A stretch of 7,542 bases of DNA from an uncultured Clostridia bacterium (GCA_904420155.1 CAJFUH010000043.1:1-7542); one strand, 5' to 3'. Shown: positions 1 to 6,539, numbered from the stretch's first letter. Translations and numbers: made by a program. The notes: generated by a model not told the origin, from the letters alone.

Positions 1-83
1 ATTTTCAAGGCTTTTGGAGGATTTTATTAAAACACTGTAACCTCTGTTGAGAGGTCATAATTTACTGATATTCAAATTATAAT

Positions 84-1658
84 TTGTTTATGGATTTGAT
101 TAAAGAATCCCGTTTGTCTCCAGAGGAAATATATCAGGGAATACAGAAACTGGAAATAGTATATATTCAGTTAACAAAAGAGAAAGAAAATCCTCAACTG
201 ATTTTTGAATCTTTAAATTCCACGGGATTAGATTTGACTCAGGCAGATCTTATTAGGAATTACTTATTAATGGGGCAAGCTTATGATCGGCAAGAAATGC
301 TGTATAATAAGTATTGGATCAAATTAGAGAAATTGCTTCCAGATGTGATGATATCAGACTTTATTCGAGATTATCTGACTTTAAAAACAGGAATAATCCC
401 CAATAAAGATAAAGTATATAATAGTTTTAAAGATTATTATCAAAGACTAGCTAATTATGACGCAGAAGGATTTCTTGATGAATTGACAACTTATGGAGAA
501 TATTATAGTTGGTTTAAATATTGTAATAGTCCTAATGAGAAAATAAATTGTAGATTGTCACAATTACAGAGATTAAAATCGACAATAGTCTATCCATTTT
601 TGTTAAATATATTTGAAGATTGTTATATGTACCATCATATCGACACGAATATGATATATAAGACACTAGATGTTATTTTATCATATGTCATGAGACGTTT
701 GTTGTGTGAAATGCCAACAAATGCACTCAATAAAGTCTTTGCATCAATGGTAAAGGATATTACAAGATACAGTGATAAGGTATTATGTGATAGGGTTGCA
801 TCAGTGTTAGCAGGCAAGAAGGGGAGGGCTATTTTTCCTGATGATACCATGGTAAAAGAAAAGCTATTATTACGTGATAGTTATAAATTTCCGCACATTA
901 AATATGTTTTAGAGCAAATTGAACGTAGGCAGGGAAAAGAAGTTGTCTCTTTTGATGAATTAACAATTGAACATATTATGCCACAGACTCTAACGACAAA
1001 ATGGAAAATAGATTTGGGTAAGAAGGCTACAGAAATATATGATAAATATGTTCATTGTATAGGAAATTTAACACTTACAGGTTATAATCCAGAAATGTCT
1101 AATGATAGTTTTGAGGAAAAAAAGAGAGTGTATAAGGAATCAAATATATACATTAGTAAAATGATTTCTGGAGTAGAAACTTGGGGAGAGATGGAAATTA
1201 TCAAAAGAAGCGAGTGGCTTATTAAAGAGATTTGTTCGATATGGGAATGCCCTGATGTGATTAATTTAAATGACTCTAATGTTGATACGAGAACAGAGTT
1301 TGATATAACAGATGAAGTCGATGTTACTGGACGAACACCTTGTGAAATAGAAATTTGTGGTGGGACAATACCAGTGGATTCATGGAGAAGCTTTTTAAAA
1401 AATATTTGTATGCAAATGTATGAATATGATGCACAAATTTTTCGTAGTTTAATTCGTCATAAAGATTTTAAAGGGAGAAGCAAACGTATTATAGATAATA
1501 CAGCGGACAATATGAGAGTACCACAAAAAATAGCGGAAGGTATATACTTAGAAATGAATTTAAGTGCTAATGAGGCATTGAATTATGCTAAATTAGTTAT
1601 TGAAAAATATGAGGGGATGGAAAATGAGTGTTCTTATAAATTAAAGCCTATCTCTTAG
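84..1658 (+). pseudogene. GmrSD-like DUF262/DUF1524 defence nuclease lacking its N-terminal part
   Basis: Seen: residues 39-63 carry the late DUF262 signature (LIFESLNSTGLDLTQADLIRN). Residues 290-350 carry a DUF1524 His-Me/HNH-type nuclease core with EHIMPQ (E296, H297, P300), IGNLTLTGYN (N328, N335) and FEEKK. A C-terminal domain follows at about 415-510. Known: in GmrSD-type (type IV, modification-dependent) enzymes, DUF262 is a ParB-like NTPase with a DGQQR motif near the N-terminus and DUF1524 cuts DNA. Odd: roughly the first 190 residues expected before the LIFESLNSTG signature, including DGQQR, are absent. In-frame TGA lies at 66-68, and the other two forward frames also close within bases 1-60. 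The possible starts, TTG 84 and ATG 90, have no Shine-Dalgarno, and the reading frame joins the family alignment mid-domain, so neither looks like a native start. Codon use is far more AT-rich than the genes after 1760, which suggests acquisition. I read it as a 5'-truncated, probably inactive gene. The alternative is that the N-terminal half is a separate polypeptide upstream of the window. Confidence 0.85.
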
Positions 1659-1783
1659 AAATTTATAAATTTTCTGTGGATAATTTTAGAACAACGATCC
1701 TATATGATTAGTGACTACAAGAGATTACTTTGTATAGGAAAGAAATAATATTTTCTTTGTTTTCCACGGTATGGCCGCGGCCG

Positions 1784-2057
1784 TCGATGATGACGTCCAG
1801 CTATGTGGGTAAGCTAACCCTGACCATAGCGAATGGCGATGTGGCCGGCGCTCACGTTCCTGGCGGACGGAAGCTGCGACCCGGTGAATGATGAGGAAGA
1901 AGAACAGAATCCATCGGAACCCCCTTCCCAACCGGAAGAGGAAGAAGATCTTTCTTTAGAGCCTCCCAAGACGGGGGATGTTACGGCGATGGACGCTGTG
2001 TTTGTGACGGCCCTTTGCCTGGGCGGCGTGCTCCTGCTTTCTAAGAAGAGGAAATAA
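1784..2057 (+). pseudogene. 3' remnant of a sortase-anchored surface protein, frameshifted
   Basis: Seen: the frame that opens at ATG 1833 encodes an acidic proline/glutamate-rich wall-spanning stretch (EEEEQNPSEPPSQPEEEE), then PPKTGD, a hydrophobic segment of about 17 residues and the tail KKRK. This is the standard tripartite cell-wall sorting signal, with PPKTG in place of LPXTG. Just upstream, the next frame reads YVGKLTLTIANGDVAG (1802-1849), which resembles a beta-rich repeat of such proteins and runs into a TGA. Joining the two frames near 1850 (GDVAG then ALTFLADGS) gives one sensible protein, so a one-base shift separates them. Known: sortase cleaves between T and G and links the protein to peptidoglycan. 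No Shine-Dalgarno precedes ATG 1833 and there is no signal peptide, so the 74-residue piece is unlikely to be a functional gene. The body of the surface protein is gone, probably lost when the AT-rich DNA to the left arrived. Confidence 0.65.
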
Positions 2058-2103
2058 AGGGGCGCATTTTGCCTGTTGGTGAATGAAAATTTAGATACGG
2101 ACT

Positions 2104-2175
2104 GAAAAAAGGAAAATAGGGATGGGAAAAAACAGGGAAAATTTCTGTTTTCTTACACCCCTGTTTTCCTTTTTC
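2104..2175 (+). terminator. Long imperfect inverted repeat, likely terminator
   Basis: A purine-rich arm (2104-2135, with GGAAAA and AAAAAACAG) is mirrored by a pyrimidine-rich arm (2145-2175, with CTGTTTTCTT, CACCCCTGTTTTCC and TTTTTC). The folded RNA would be a roughly 30-base-pair stem with several mismatches and a 9-base loop. The right arm ends in a T-rich run, as expected of a Rho-independent terminator. It lies 46 bases after the surface-protein remnant and just before the transporter gene. It could be the original terminator of the surface-protein gene, possibly working in both directions. I cannot exclude an unrelated small repeat element. Confidence 0.5.
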
Positions 2176-2217
2176 TATGATTGCGGCAGAAATTTATAAA
2201 AAGGGTTTTGAGGAGAC

Positions 2218-3336
2218 ATGAGGATAATTTATCAGTGGATCAAGAAGGAAACGGTTTTGACGGCCGCCTGGGTGCTGGCGATCCTTTCAGGATTCCTGGT
2301 CCCACCGGACGCGTCGTATCTCCATTATATCGATTATCATACGTTGGGCCTTTTGCTGTGCCTGATGGCGGTTATGGCGGGGCTGCAAGGCCTGGGAATA
2401 TTCCAAAAGCTGGGGGAATCCCTTCTGAAACGCGTCAAAACGACCCGGCAATTAGAGGGGATTTTGGTTTTCCTGTGTTTCTTTTCCAGCATGGTCATTA
2501 CCAATGACGTGGCGCTGATTACCTTTGTTCCGTTTTCCATGACGGTATTTAAAATGGCAAGGCTGGAAAACAGGGTTTTGCCTGTGGTGGCGTTCCAGAC
2601 CATCGCGGCCAATTTGGGGAGTATGGCTACCCCCATCGGCAATCCCCAGAACTTATATCTTTACTCAGCGTCGCAGATGGGCGGCAGAGAATTTTTCTTA
2701 TGCCTGGCCCCTTATACGGGGATTGCTTTTGTCGGGTTAATGATTTGTTTGCTGGTGAGAAAGAGCTTCCCTGTTTCGGCTCCTGTCTTTGATGGAGAAA
2801 AAAGGACGGCGGAGCAGGTACGAAAGGGTATTGTCTATGGGATACTATTCCTCTTTTGCATGCTGTCCGTAGCTAAATTGGTTCCGGTTTGGGGAAGCCT
2901 ACTGGTTGTACTGGCGGTAACCCTTTGCATCGACCGATCAGTTTGGAGAAGAATTGACTACTCTTTGCTGATGACCTTTGTTGGATTTTTCCTTTTCATT
3001 GGGAACATAGGGCGCATTCCGGTTGTCTCCGATTTTCTCAGCAGCTGGATTCAAGGGCGGGAGATATTCATTAGTGTTTTAGCCAGCCAAGTGATCAGTA
3101 ATGTTCCGGCGGCGCTGCTTTTATCAGGTTTTACCCACCAGTGGAGCGGCCTTCTGATAGGCACGAATATCGGAGGGCTGGGTACGTTGATCGCGTCTAT
3201 GGCAAGTTTGATTTCCTATAAATACATCGCCCGGATGTATCCCCAGAAAAAAGGGCGCTATCTGTTGCTGTTTACCGGGCTTAACCTCCTGTTTCTGGCC
3301 GTATTGCTGATAGGAGTTTTTCTGGTTCCGCAGTAA
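2218..3336 (+). CDS. ArsB/NhaD/YbiR-like membrane ion transporter
   Basis: A polytopic inner-membrane protein of 372 residues with about ten hydrophobic segments. It belongs to the ion transporter superfamily (CitMHS/ArsB/NhaD group) and most resembles YbiR-type putative anion or sodium transporters. Seen: two half-repeats each carry the helix-breaking motifs typical of the fold. These are ITNDVALITFVPF (94-106) with NLGSMATPIGNPQNLYL (132-148), and SNVPAALLLS (294-303) with GTNIGGLGTLIAS (315-327). A charged cytoplasmic loop at about 190-203 separates the halves. Length is normal for the short, single-gene members. Start: ATG 2218 follows GAGGAG at 2210-2215 with only two bases between; no other start fits the first helix. 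Substrate cannot be read from sequence: arsenite, sodium/proton exchange and dicarboxylate are all known in the superfamily, and no ars genes lie nearby. It appears to be a single-gene unit, since the next operon has its own promoter. Confidence 0.85.
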   Translation: MRIIYQWIKKETVLTAAWVLAILSGFLVPPDASYLHYIDYHTLGLLLCLMAVMAGLQGLGIFQKLGESLLKRVKTTRQLEGILVFLCFFSSMVITNDVALITFVPFSMTVFKMARLENRVLPVVAFQTIAANLGSMATPIGNPQNLYLYSASQMGGREFFLCLAPYTGIAFVGLMICLLVRKSFPVSAPVFDGEKRTAEQVRKGIVYGILFLFCMLSVAKLVPVWGSLLVVLAVTLCIDRSVWRRIDYSLLMTFVGFFLFIGNIGRIPVVSDFLSSWIQGREIFISVLASQVISNVPAALLLSGFTHQWSGLLIGTNIGGLGTLIASMASLISYKYIARMYPQKKGRYLLLFTGLNLLFLAVLLIGVFLVPQ

Positions 3337-3402
3337 CAAGAACTATCTTTATATGTTTATTTCGGTGAAAAATCTAACAAGATCTTCTTTTGAAGAGAAT
3401 CA

Positions 3403-3431
3403 TTGAATCCATACTTTAGCTATGCTATAAT
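3403..3431 (+). promoter_or_regulatory. Sigma-A type promoter of the carbonic anhydrase operon
   Basis: TTGAAT (3403-3408) and a perfect TATAAT (3426-3431) are separated by exactly 17 bases. Transcription would begin near 3438, giving a leader of about 33 bases before the carbonic anhydrase start. This fits the gap between the transporter stop and the operon, and implies that the operon is transcribed independently of the transporter. Confidence 0.75.
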
Positions 3432-3470
3432 GAGCGCTAACATAAGAAAACCAGGAGGCATAGAGACAGG

Positions 3471-4058
3471 ATGGAAGATTTATTGTCGTACAATCAAAAG
3501 TTTGTGGAGGAAAAACGATATGAATCCTATCAGGCGGAGAAATATCCGGCCAAGAAACTGGCGATTCTCACTTGTATGGACGCCCGCCTGACCACCATGC
3601 TTCCCGCCGCGCTGGGCCTGTCCAATGGGGACGCGATTATCATCAAAAACGCGGGGGCCCTGGTGCATGGGGAAACGGGAGGAGAGATGCACAGCCTTCT
3701 GGTGGCCATTTATGAGCTGGGGGTCACACGCGTCCTGGTTGTGGGACACACCGACTGCGGCGTACAAGGGATGACGCCGGAACACATCCGGCGGGATATG
3801 GAAAAGCGGATTGGCAAAGGGCAAAACTGGGAGGAAGCACAGCAGTTGCTGAACCGGATGGAAAACGCGTTGTACGGATTCCAGCAGGTAGAGCAGTCCG
3901 TAGAAGACACCGTGGCCTTTTTGCGCCGCCATCCCTTTATCCCTGGGGATATCGAGTTGTACGGCATGGTGATAGACAGCGTTACCGGGAAACTGACCCC
4001 GGTGTGTGAAGAGAAAGGGCAGGAAAAGAGAGTACAGGAAGGAGAGAGCGTAAGATGA
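3471..4058 (+). CDS. Beta-class carbonic anhydrase
   Basis: Cytoplasmic zinc enzyme that interconverts CO2 and bicarbonate. Seen: the zinc ligands C35 (in CMDAR), H93 and C96 (in GHTDCG) are all present, as is the D37/R39 dyad that opens the active site in this class. The GDA-IIKNAGA stretch (53-63) is the conserved segment after the first ligand. At 195 residues it is of the compact bacterial type, and it lacks the extra N-terminal arm of plant-like forms. Start: ATG 3471 follows a perfect AGGAGG at 3453-3458, with a rather long 12-base spacer. First gene of a three-gene operon; its TGA overlaps the ATG of the DUF3783 gene (ATGA at 4055-4058), so the two are probably translationally coupled. 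The last 20 or so residues are highly charged and follow the conserved fold. Likely role: supplying bicarbonate for carboxylation reactions or balancing pH. Confidence 0.93.
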   Translation: MEDLLSYNQKFVEEKRYESYQAEKYPAKKLAILTCMDARLTTMLPAALGLSNGDAIIIKNAGALVHGETGGEMHSLLVAIYELGVTRVLVVGHTDCGVQGMTPEHIRRDMEKRIGKGQNWEEAQQLLNRMENALYGFQQVEQSVEDTVAFLRRHPFIPGDIELYGMVIDSVTGKLTPVCEEKGQEKRVQEGESVR

Positions 4059-4645
4059 AAGTGATGATACGCAGGGAAATGGTTTTGTTGTATCGGGTAG
4101 AAGGGGAAAAGGAAAAGCAGGTGCGAGAGCTTTTGGAGCGCAACCGCATTGCCGTCAAGGTGCTGACAGAGGAAATGTTGGGGCAAACGTTGGGATGGTG
4201 CATTTCAGAAGCGGGATACGAAGAATCCGGCGTTCCCTATGAAGGAAAAGCGATGGAACGAGAAGCGCTGATCCTGTCCGGCATCAGCGGAAAGCGGTTG
4301 GATCAGCTGCTGCGGGATTTAAAAGCCCTCCCAGCCGGGAACATCGAGCTGAAAGCGGTGGTAACCCCTCACAACAAGTCCTGGAAGGTGGGGGACCTGT
4401 TCGCGGAACTGGAAAAGGAACACCATCTGATGGGAAAGGTGACGCAATTGCGCGTGTGGGTCCGCAACTGGGAGCCGAAACTTGCGGGATATCAGGGGGA
4501 AGGCGCACAACCGCTGGTTGAAGCTCTCAGGCAAGCCAAGGAACTGCTGAAAAAAGGCCAAGATATCACCCCGGAAGCATGCGACCGGGTGCTGGAACAG
4601 ATCAGGGAAGCGGAAAAAGCATGGAATAAAAAAAGCGAAGGATAA
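4055..4645 (+). CDS. DUF3783 domain protein of unknown function
   Basis: Seen: a soluble 196-residue protein with no signal peptide or membrane segment. Residues 70-126 match the DUF3783 pattern as I know it: an EALILSG start, a leucine-rich helix, IELKAVVTPHNKSW and a closing ELEKEH. Residues 8-50 form an MVLLYRVEGE strand followed by a helix and strand, which I take as the usual N-terminal part of these proteins. The C-terminal 50 residues are predicted helical and rich in lysine and glutamate. Known: DUF3783 has no established function. Start: ATG 4055 overlaps the carbonic anhydrase stop and follows GGAAGGAG at 4037-4044; ATGs at codons 4 and 9 are possible but lack an equally good site. 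It ends 11 bases before the rRNA methyltransferase. Being placed between the two enzymes may reflect co-expression rather than a shared pathway. Confidence 0.8.
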   Translation: MKVMIRREMVLLYRVEGEKEKQVRELLERNRIAVKVLTEEMLGQTLGWCISEAGYEESGVPYEGKAMEREALILSGISGKRLDQLLRDLKALPAGNIELKAVVTPHNKSWKVGDLFAELEKEHHLMGKVTQLRVWVRNWEPKLAGYQGEGAQPLVEALRQAKELLKKGQDITPEACDRVLEQIREAEKAWNKKSEG

Positions 4646-4656
4646 GAGGGGAAGGC

Positions 4657-5841
4657 ATGGAACAGAAGAAACCGCCGAAAAAACAACTGGGACAGGAGAA
4701 AAACGCCAATCCCTGCCCGCTCTATCGGAAGTGCGGGGGATGCCAGTTGCAGAATATGAGCTATCCCCGGCAGCTTCAATGGAAGCAGGCCCAGGTGGAA
4801 AAGCTCTTGGGGAAGTTTTGCAAGGTACAGCCCATTCTGGGGATGGAATCCCCCTATCATTACCGCAATAAAGTCCAGGCGGCGTTCGCATTGGACCGGT
4901 CAAAGCGCATTGTTTCCGGGGTGTATCAGGCCAGTACCCATCGGGTGGTGCCGGTGGAGCACTGTATGATTGAGGACGCCTTGGCCGACCGTATCATGAT
5001 GACCATCCGGGAATTGATGAAAATCTTTAAGATAGAGCCGTATCAGGAGGAGACCGGGCGGGGGCTTCTGCGCCATGTGCTGGTCAAGCGGGGCTTTACC
5101 AGCGGGCAGGTGATGGTGGTGCTGGTGACGGTATCGCCCATCCTTCCCGCCAAAAACCACTTTGTCAAGGCGCTGCGGGAACGTCACCCGGAGATCACCA
5201 CCATTTTGCAGAATATCAACGACCGGTACACCAGCATGGTGCTGGGGGAAAAGGAAAAGGTGCTCTATGGAAGCGGCGCGATCGAGGATACCTTGTGCGG
5301 CCTGACCTTCCGGATTTCGGCGAAATCCTTTTACCAGATCAATCCGGTACAGACGGAAGTGCTGTACCGCAAGGCCATAGAGTTGGCGGGATTGACGGGG
5401 AAAGAGACGGTGATCGACGCTTACTGCGGGATCGGCACCATCGGGATGGTGGCCAGCAAGTCCGCGGGGCGGGTCATCGGCGTGGAATCCAACCGGGACG
5501 CGGTAAAGGACGCCATTTACAACGCCCGCCGCAATCAGATCAAAAATATTTACTTCTACGCGGCGGACGCGGGGGAATTTATGTCCGCCATGGCGGAAGA
5601 AGGGGAACGCGCGGACGTGGTGCTGATGGACCCGCCCCGGGCGGGAAGCGACGAACGTTTCCTTTTTTCCCTGGTAGCGCTCTCCCCGGAAAAGGTGGTC
5701 TATATTTCCTGTAATCCCCAGACCCAGGAACGGGATCTGCGCTTTCTCACCGGACACGGCTACCAGGTAAAAGCCATCCAGCCGGTAGATATGTTTCCCC
5801 ATACCAATCATATAGAGACAATCGCATTGCTACAAAGATAA
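4657..5841 (+). CDS. rlmD: 23S rRNA (uracil-5-)-methyltransferase, RlmD/RlmCD (TrmA) family
   Basis: Transfers a methyl group from S-adenosylmethionine to C5 of uridine in 23S rRNA (U1939 and/or U747 by E. coli numbering). Seen: iron-sulfur cluster cysteines C20, C26, C29 (CPLYRKCGGC) and C103 (EHC); an SAM-binding motif with D254 and CGIGTIG (257-263); MDPPRAG (324-330); catalytic nucleophile C352 in YISCNP; and E387 in HIETIALL as the likely general base. Odd: the N-terminal TRAM RNA-binding domain present in many relatives is absent. The cluster begins at residue 20, so the protein is 394 rather than about 450 residues; this TRAM-less form appears normal for some Clostridia. In many Firmicutes one enzyme (RlmCD) serves both uridines, so the symbol rlmD is the conservative choice and the exact target is not decidable here. 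Start: ATG 4657 follows GAGGGGAAGG. Last gene of the operon begun at 3471. Confidence 0.93.
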   Translation: MEQKKPPKKQLGQEKNANPCPLYRKCGGCQLQNMSYPRQLQWKQAQVEKLLGKFCKVQPILGMESPYHYRNKVQAAFALDRSKRIVSGVYQASTHRVVPVEHCMIEDALADRIMMTIRELMKIFKIEPYQEETGRGLLRHVLVKRGFTSGQVMVVLVTVSPILPAKNHFVKALRERHPEITTILQNINDRYTSMVLGEKEKVLYGSGAIEDTLCGLTFRISAKSFYQINPVQTEVLYRKAIELAGLTGKETVIDAYCGIGTIGMVASKSAGRVIGVESNRDAVKDAIYNARRNQIKNIYFYAADAGEFMSAMAEEGERADVVLMDPPRAGSDERFLFSLVALSPEKVVYISCNPQTQERDLRFLTGHGYQVKAIQPVDMFPHTNHIETIALLQR

Positions 5842-5891
5842 ACGATGTCATAATCCTTCCTTCTAGACACATTTTCAAGGATAGCGTTTTT

Positions 5892-6011
5892 ATGAGCGAG
5901 GGTGATATAATTAGGAATAAGGAGATCAAAAACGATATCAATGTTTCAGTAGTGGTTGATATAGAATGTGGAAACACAAACAATAAAATGTTAGGTTTGA
6001 GGGATACTTAA
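5892..6011 (+). CDS. Possible small ORF, 39 residues, unknown
   Basis: ATG 5892 is preceded by CAAGGA (5876-5881) at about 10 bases, a modest ribosome site. The product is hydrophilic, with a short valine-rich stretch (NVSVVVDIEC), and resembles nothing I know. Its TAA (6009-6011) lies inside the stem of the terminator that follows. Against it being a gene: a TGATATAAT extended -10-like site sits inside it at 5903-5911, so the segment may instead be a short untranslated transcript or simply the 3' region of the rlmD operon. Confidence 0.25.
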   Translation: MSEGDIIRNKEIKNDINVSVVVDIECGNTNNKMLGLRDT

Positions 6012-6028
6012 AAAAGTATCCCTTTTTT
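6001..6028 (+). terminator. Strong intrinsic terminator
   Basis: GGGATACTT pairs perfectly with AAGTATCCC (9 base pairs, 4-base A loop) and is followed directly by six T. It is the first clear terminator after rlmD, 160 bases downstream, and probably ends the carbonic anhydrase operon transcript and any transcript started inside 5842-6000. Confidence 0.9.
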
Positions 6029-6033
6029 GATGG

Positions 6034-6063
6034 AAGACGTTCAAATAGGAACGTCTTATTTTT
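6034..6063 (+). terminator. Second, tandem intrinsic terminator
   Basis: AAGACGTTC (6034-6042) pairs perfectly with GAACGTCTT (6049-6057) around a 6-base loop, followed by ATTTTT. The T tract is weaker than that of the first terminator, which ends only 5 bases before it. Together they would isolate the DNA downstream from read-through. Confidence 0.75.
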
Positions 6064-6092
6064 CTGTTCCATAGTCTGAAAGTTGGGTTTGA

Positions 6093-6236
6093 GCGGAGGA
6101 TGGCGAATCTTCCATAAATGAAATTAATAAATATGCTCCTACGACGCAGGTTATAAGCGCTCTGTATGACCGTATCAGTAAACCTGCCGGTTTTTCTGTT
6201 GAGAAAAAGCGGGTAAAAGCAAGAAATTGGTTGTAA
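6093..6236 (+). pseudogene. Fragment resembling the N-terminus of a large serine recombinase
   Basis: The stop-to-stop frame encodes 47 residues including TTQVISALYDRISKPAG. Large serine recombinases of Clostridia mobile elements typically begin with a similar strand followed by Y-x-R-x-S, whose serine is the catalytic nucleophile; here that would be YDRIS. After about 15 residues the similarity stops, and the frame ends at TAA 6234. There is no ATG, GTG or TTG start in a suitable place and no ribosome site. If the match is real, this is the 5' stub of a recombinase gene whose rest was deleted. The match is short and rests on pattern memory. Confidence 0.35.
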
Positions 6237-6259
6237 AGTAGACATAAAATATCTATAAT
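6231..6259 (+). promoter_or_regulatory. Candidate promoter for the DNA methyltransferase locus
   Basis: TTGTAA (6231-6236) and a perfect TATAAT (6254-6259) are 17 bases apart. The -10 lies in an 11-base tandem repeat (ATATCTATAAT at 6249-6259, ATATCTATGAT at 6260-6270) that could be an operator half-site pair or only AT-rich drift. It is the best promoter-like site between the tandem terminators and the methyltransferase, giving a leader of about 250 bases. The -35 matches consensus at four of six positions. Confidence 0.5.
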
Positions 6260-6377
6260 ATATCTATGATTAAATACTGAGTATTTAAAAAAGAGTGAAG
6301 ATAACAAAATAGCAAAGAAAGATTATGGCAAGTCTTTTGAATAGCTTAGAAAGAAATATGACAAAGGAGCATAGAAA

Positions 6378-6539
6378 GTGGTTGACGCTGCTGTAGGGAG
6401 GGATACTAGAGCAACGGTCCTGGGAATGTCCATGGCAAAGAAGGAACGGACGACAAACAAAGCGCGAGTGCATGGATTAAGCCTGTTAACGTTATTGCGG
6501 ACAAATCATATGAGAAGTTATGATTGGCAGAAAGAGTGA
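6378..6539 (+). CDS. Possible 53-residue ORF with GTG start, unknown
   Basis: GTG 6378 follows AAAGGAG (6363-6369) with an ideal 8-base spacer. The frame runs to TGA 6537, overlapping the start of the methyltransferase gene by 20 bases. The product is basic and matches no family I know. It competes with the frame at 6410-6523, which overlaps the same DNA and looks more protein-like at its end. One explanation for both is a single older gene with a frameshift near 6425. I favour that over a true small gene. Confidence 0.25.
   Translation: MVDAAVGRDTRATVLGMSMAKKERTTNKARVHGLSLLTLLRTNHMRSYDWQKE
6410..6523 (+). pseudogene. C-terminal remnant of a gene upstream of the methyltransferase
   Basis: The frame encodes 37 residues ending in AWIKPVNVIADKSYEKL. 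It has no usable start codon and is closed by TAG at 6407-6409. Its TGA overlaps the methyltransferase ATG as ATGA (6520-6523), the usual arrangement of translationally coupled genes in an operon. This suggests the tail of a former upstream gene of the same restriction-modification operon, beheaded by the events that left the debris to its left. I do not recognise the protein from this tail. Confidence 0.4.

Larger units (their letters stand above)
5842..6519. other. Stretch without an intact known gene, remnant-rich
   Basis: Between the rRNA methyltransferase stop and the DNA methyltransferase start, every frame on both strands is short or lacks start signals. What I can support inside it is listed separately: a possible 39-residue ORF, two tandem terminators, a recombinase-like fragment, a promoter-like site and a C-terminal remnant. 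Base composition is mixed and mostly AT-rich, unlike the operon to its left. The whole reads as a junction between conserved chromosome and an acquired restriction-modification locus. Confidence 0.6.

Noticed and set aside
40..55. Perfect inverted repeat ACCTCT-GTTG-AGAGGT before the DUF262/DUF1524 gene
   Set aside because: A 6-base-pair stem with no T tract is too short to call a terminator or operator.
1739..1758. AAAGAAA/TTTCTTT hairpin after the DUF262/DUF1524 gene
   Set aside because: The stem is almost all A-T pairs and would be unstable; such palindromes are common in AT-rich DNA.
2181..2507. 108-residue plus-strand frame overlapping the transporter start
   Set aside because: It overlaps the transporter in another frame, has no good ribosome site and gives a Gly/Pro/Arg-rich shadow product.
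3381..3400. TCTTC-TTTT-GAAGA hairpin after the transporter gene
   Set aside because: Five base pairs and no following T run; not enough for a terminator call.
3480..4186. Minus-strand frames opposite the carbonic anhydrase gene
   Set aside because: The plus strand carries the complete zinc-site motifs; the reverse frames have no family features.
4319..4903. Minus-strand frame opposite the DUF3783 gene and the start of rlmD
   Set aside because: It crosses a gene boundary of the plus-strand operon and encodes a low-complexity Pro/Ser/Phe-rich product with no domain.
4900..5811. Long open frame on the minus strand opposite rlmD
   Set aside because: It lies wholly within a gene with clear family motifs, its product is compositionally odd (rich in His, Gly, Arg), and it has no recognisable domain; it is a shadow of GC-rich codons.
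5991..6307. Minus-strand frames of 83-84 residues in the gene-poor stretch
   Set aside because: They have no convincing ribosome site or family features, and the frame at 5991-6245 runs through both terminator hairpins.
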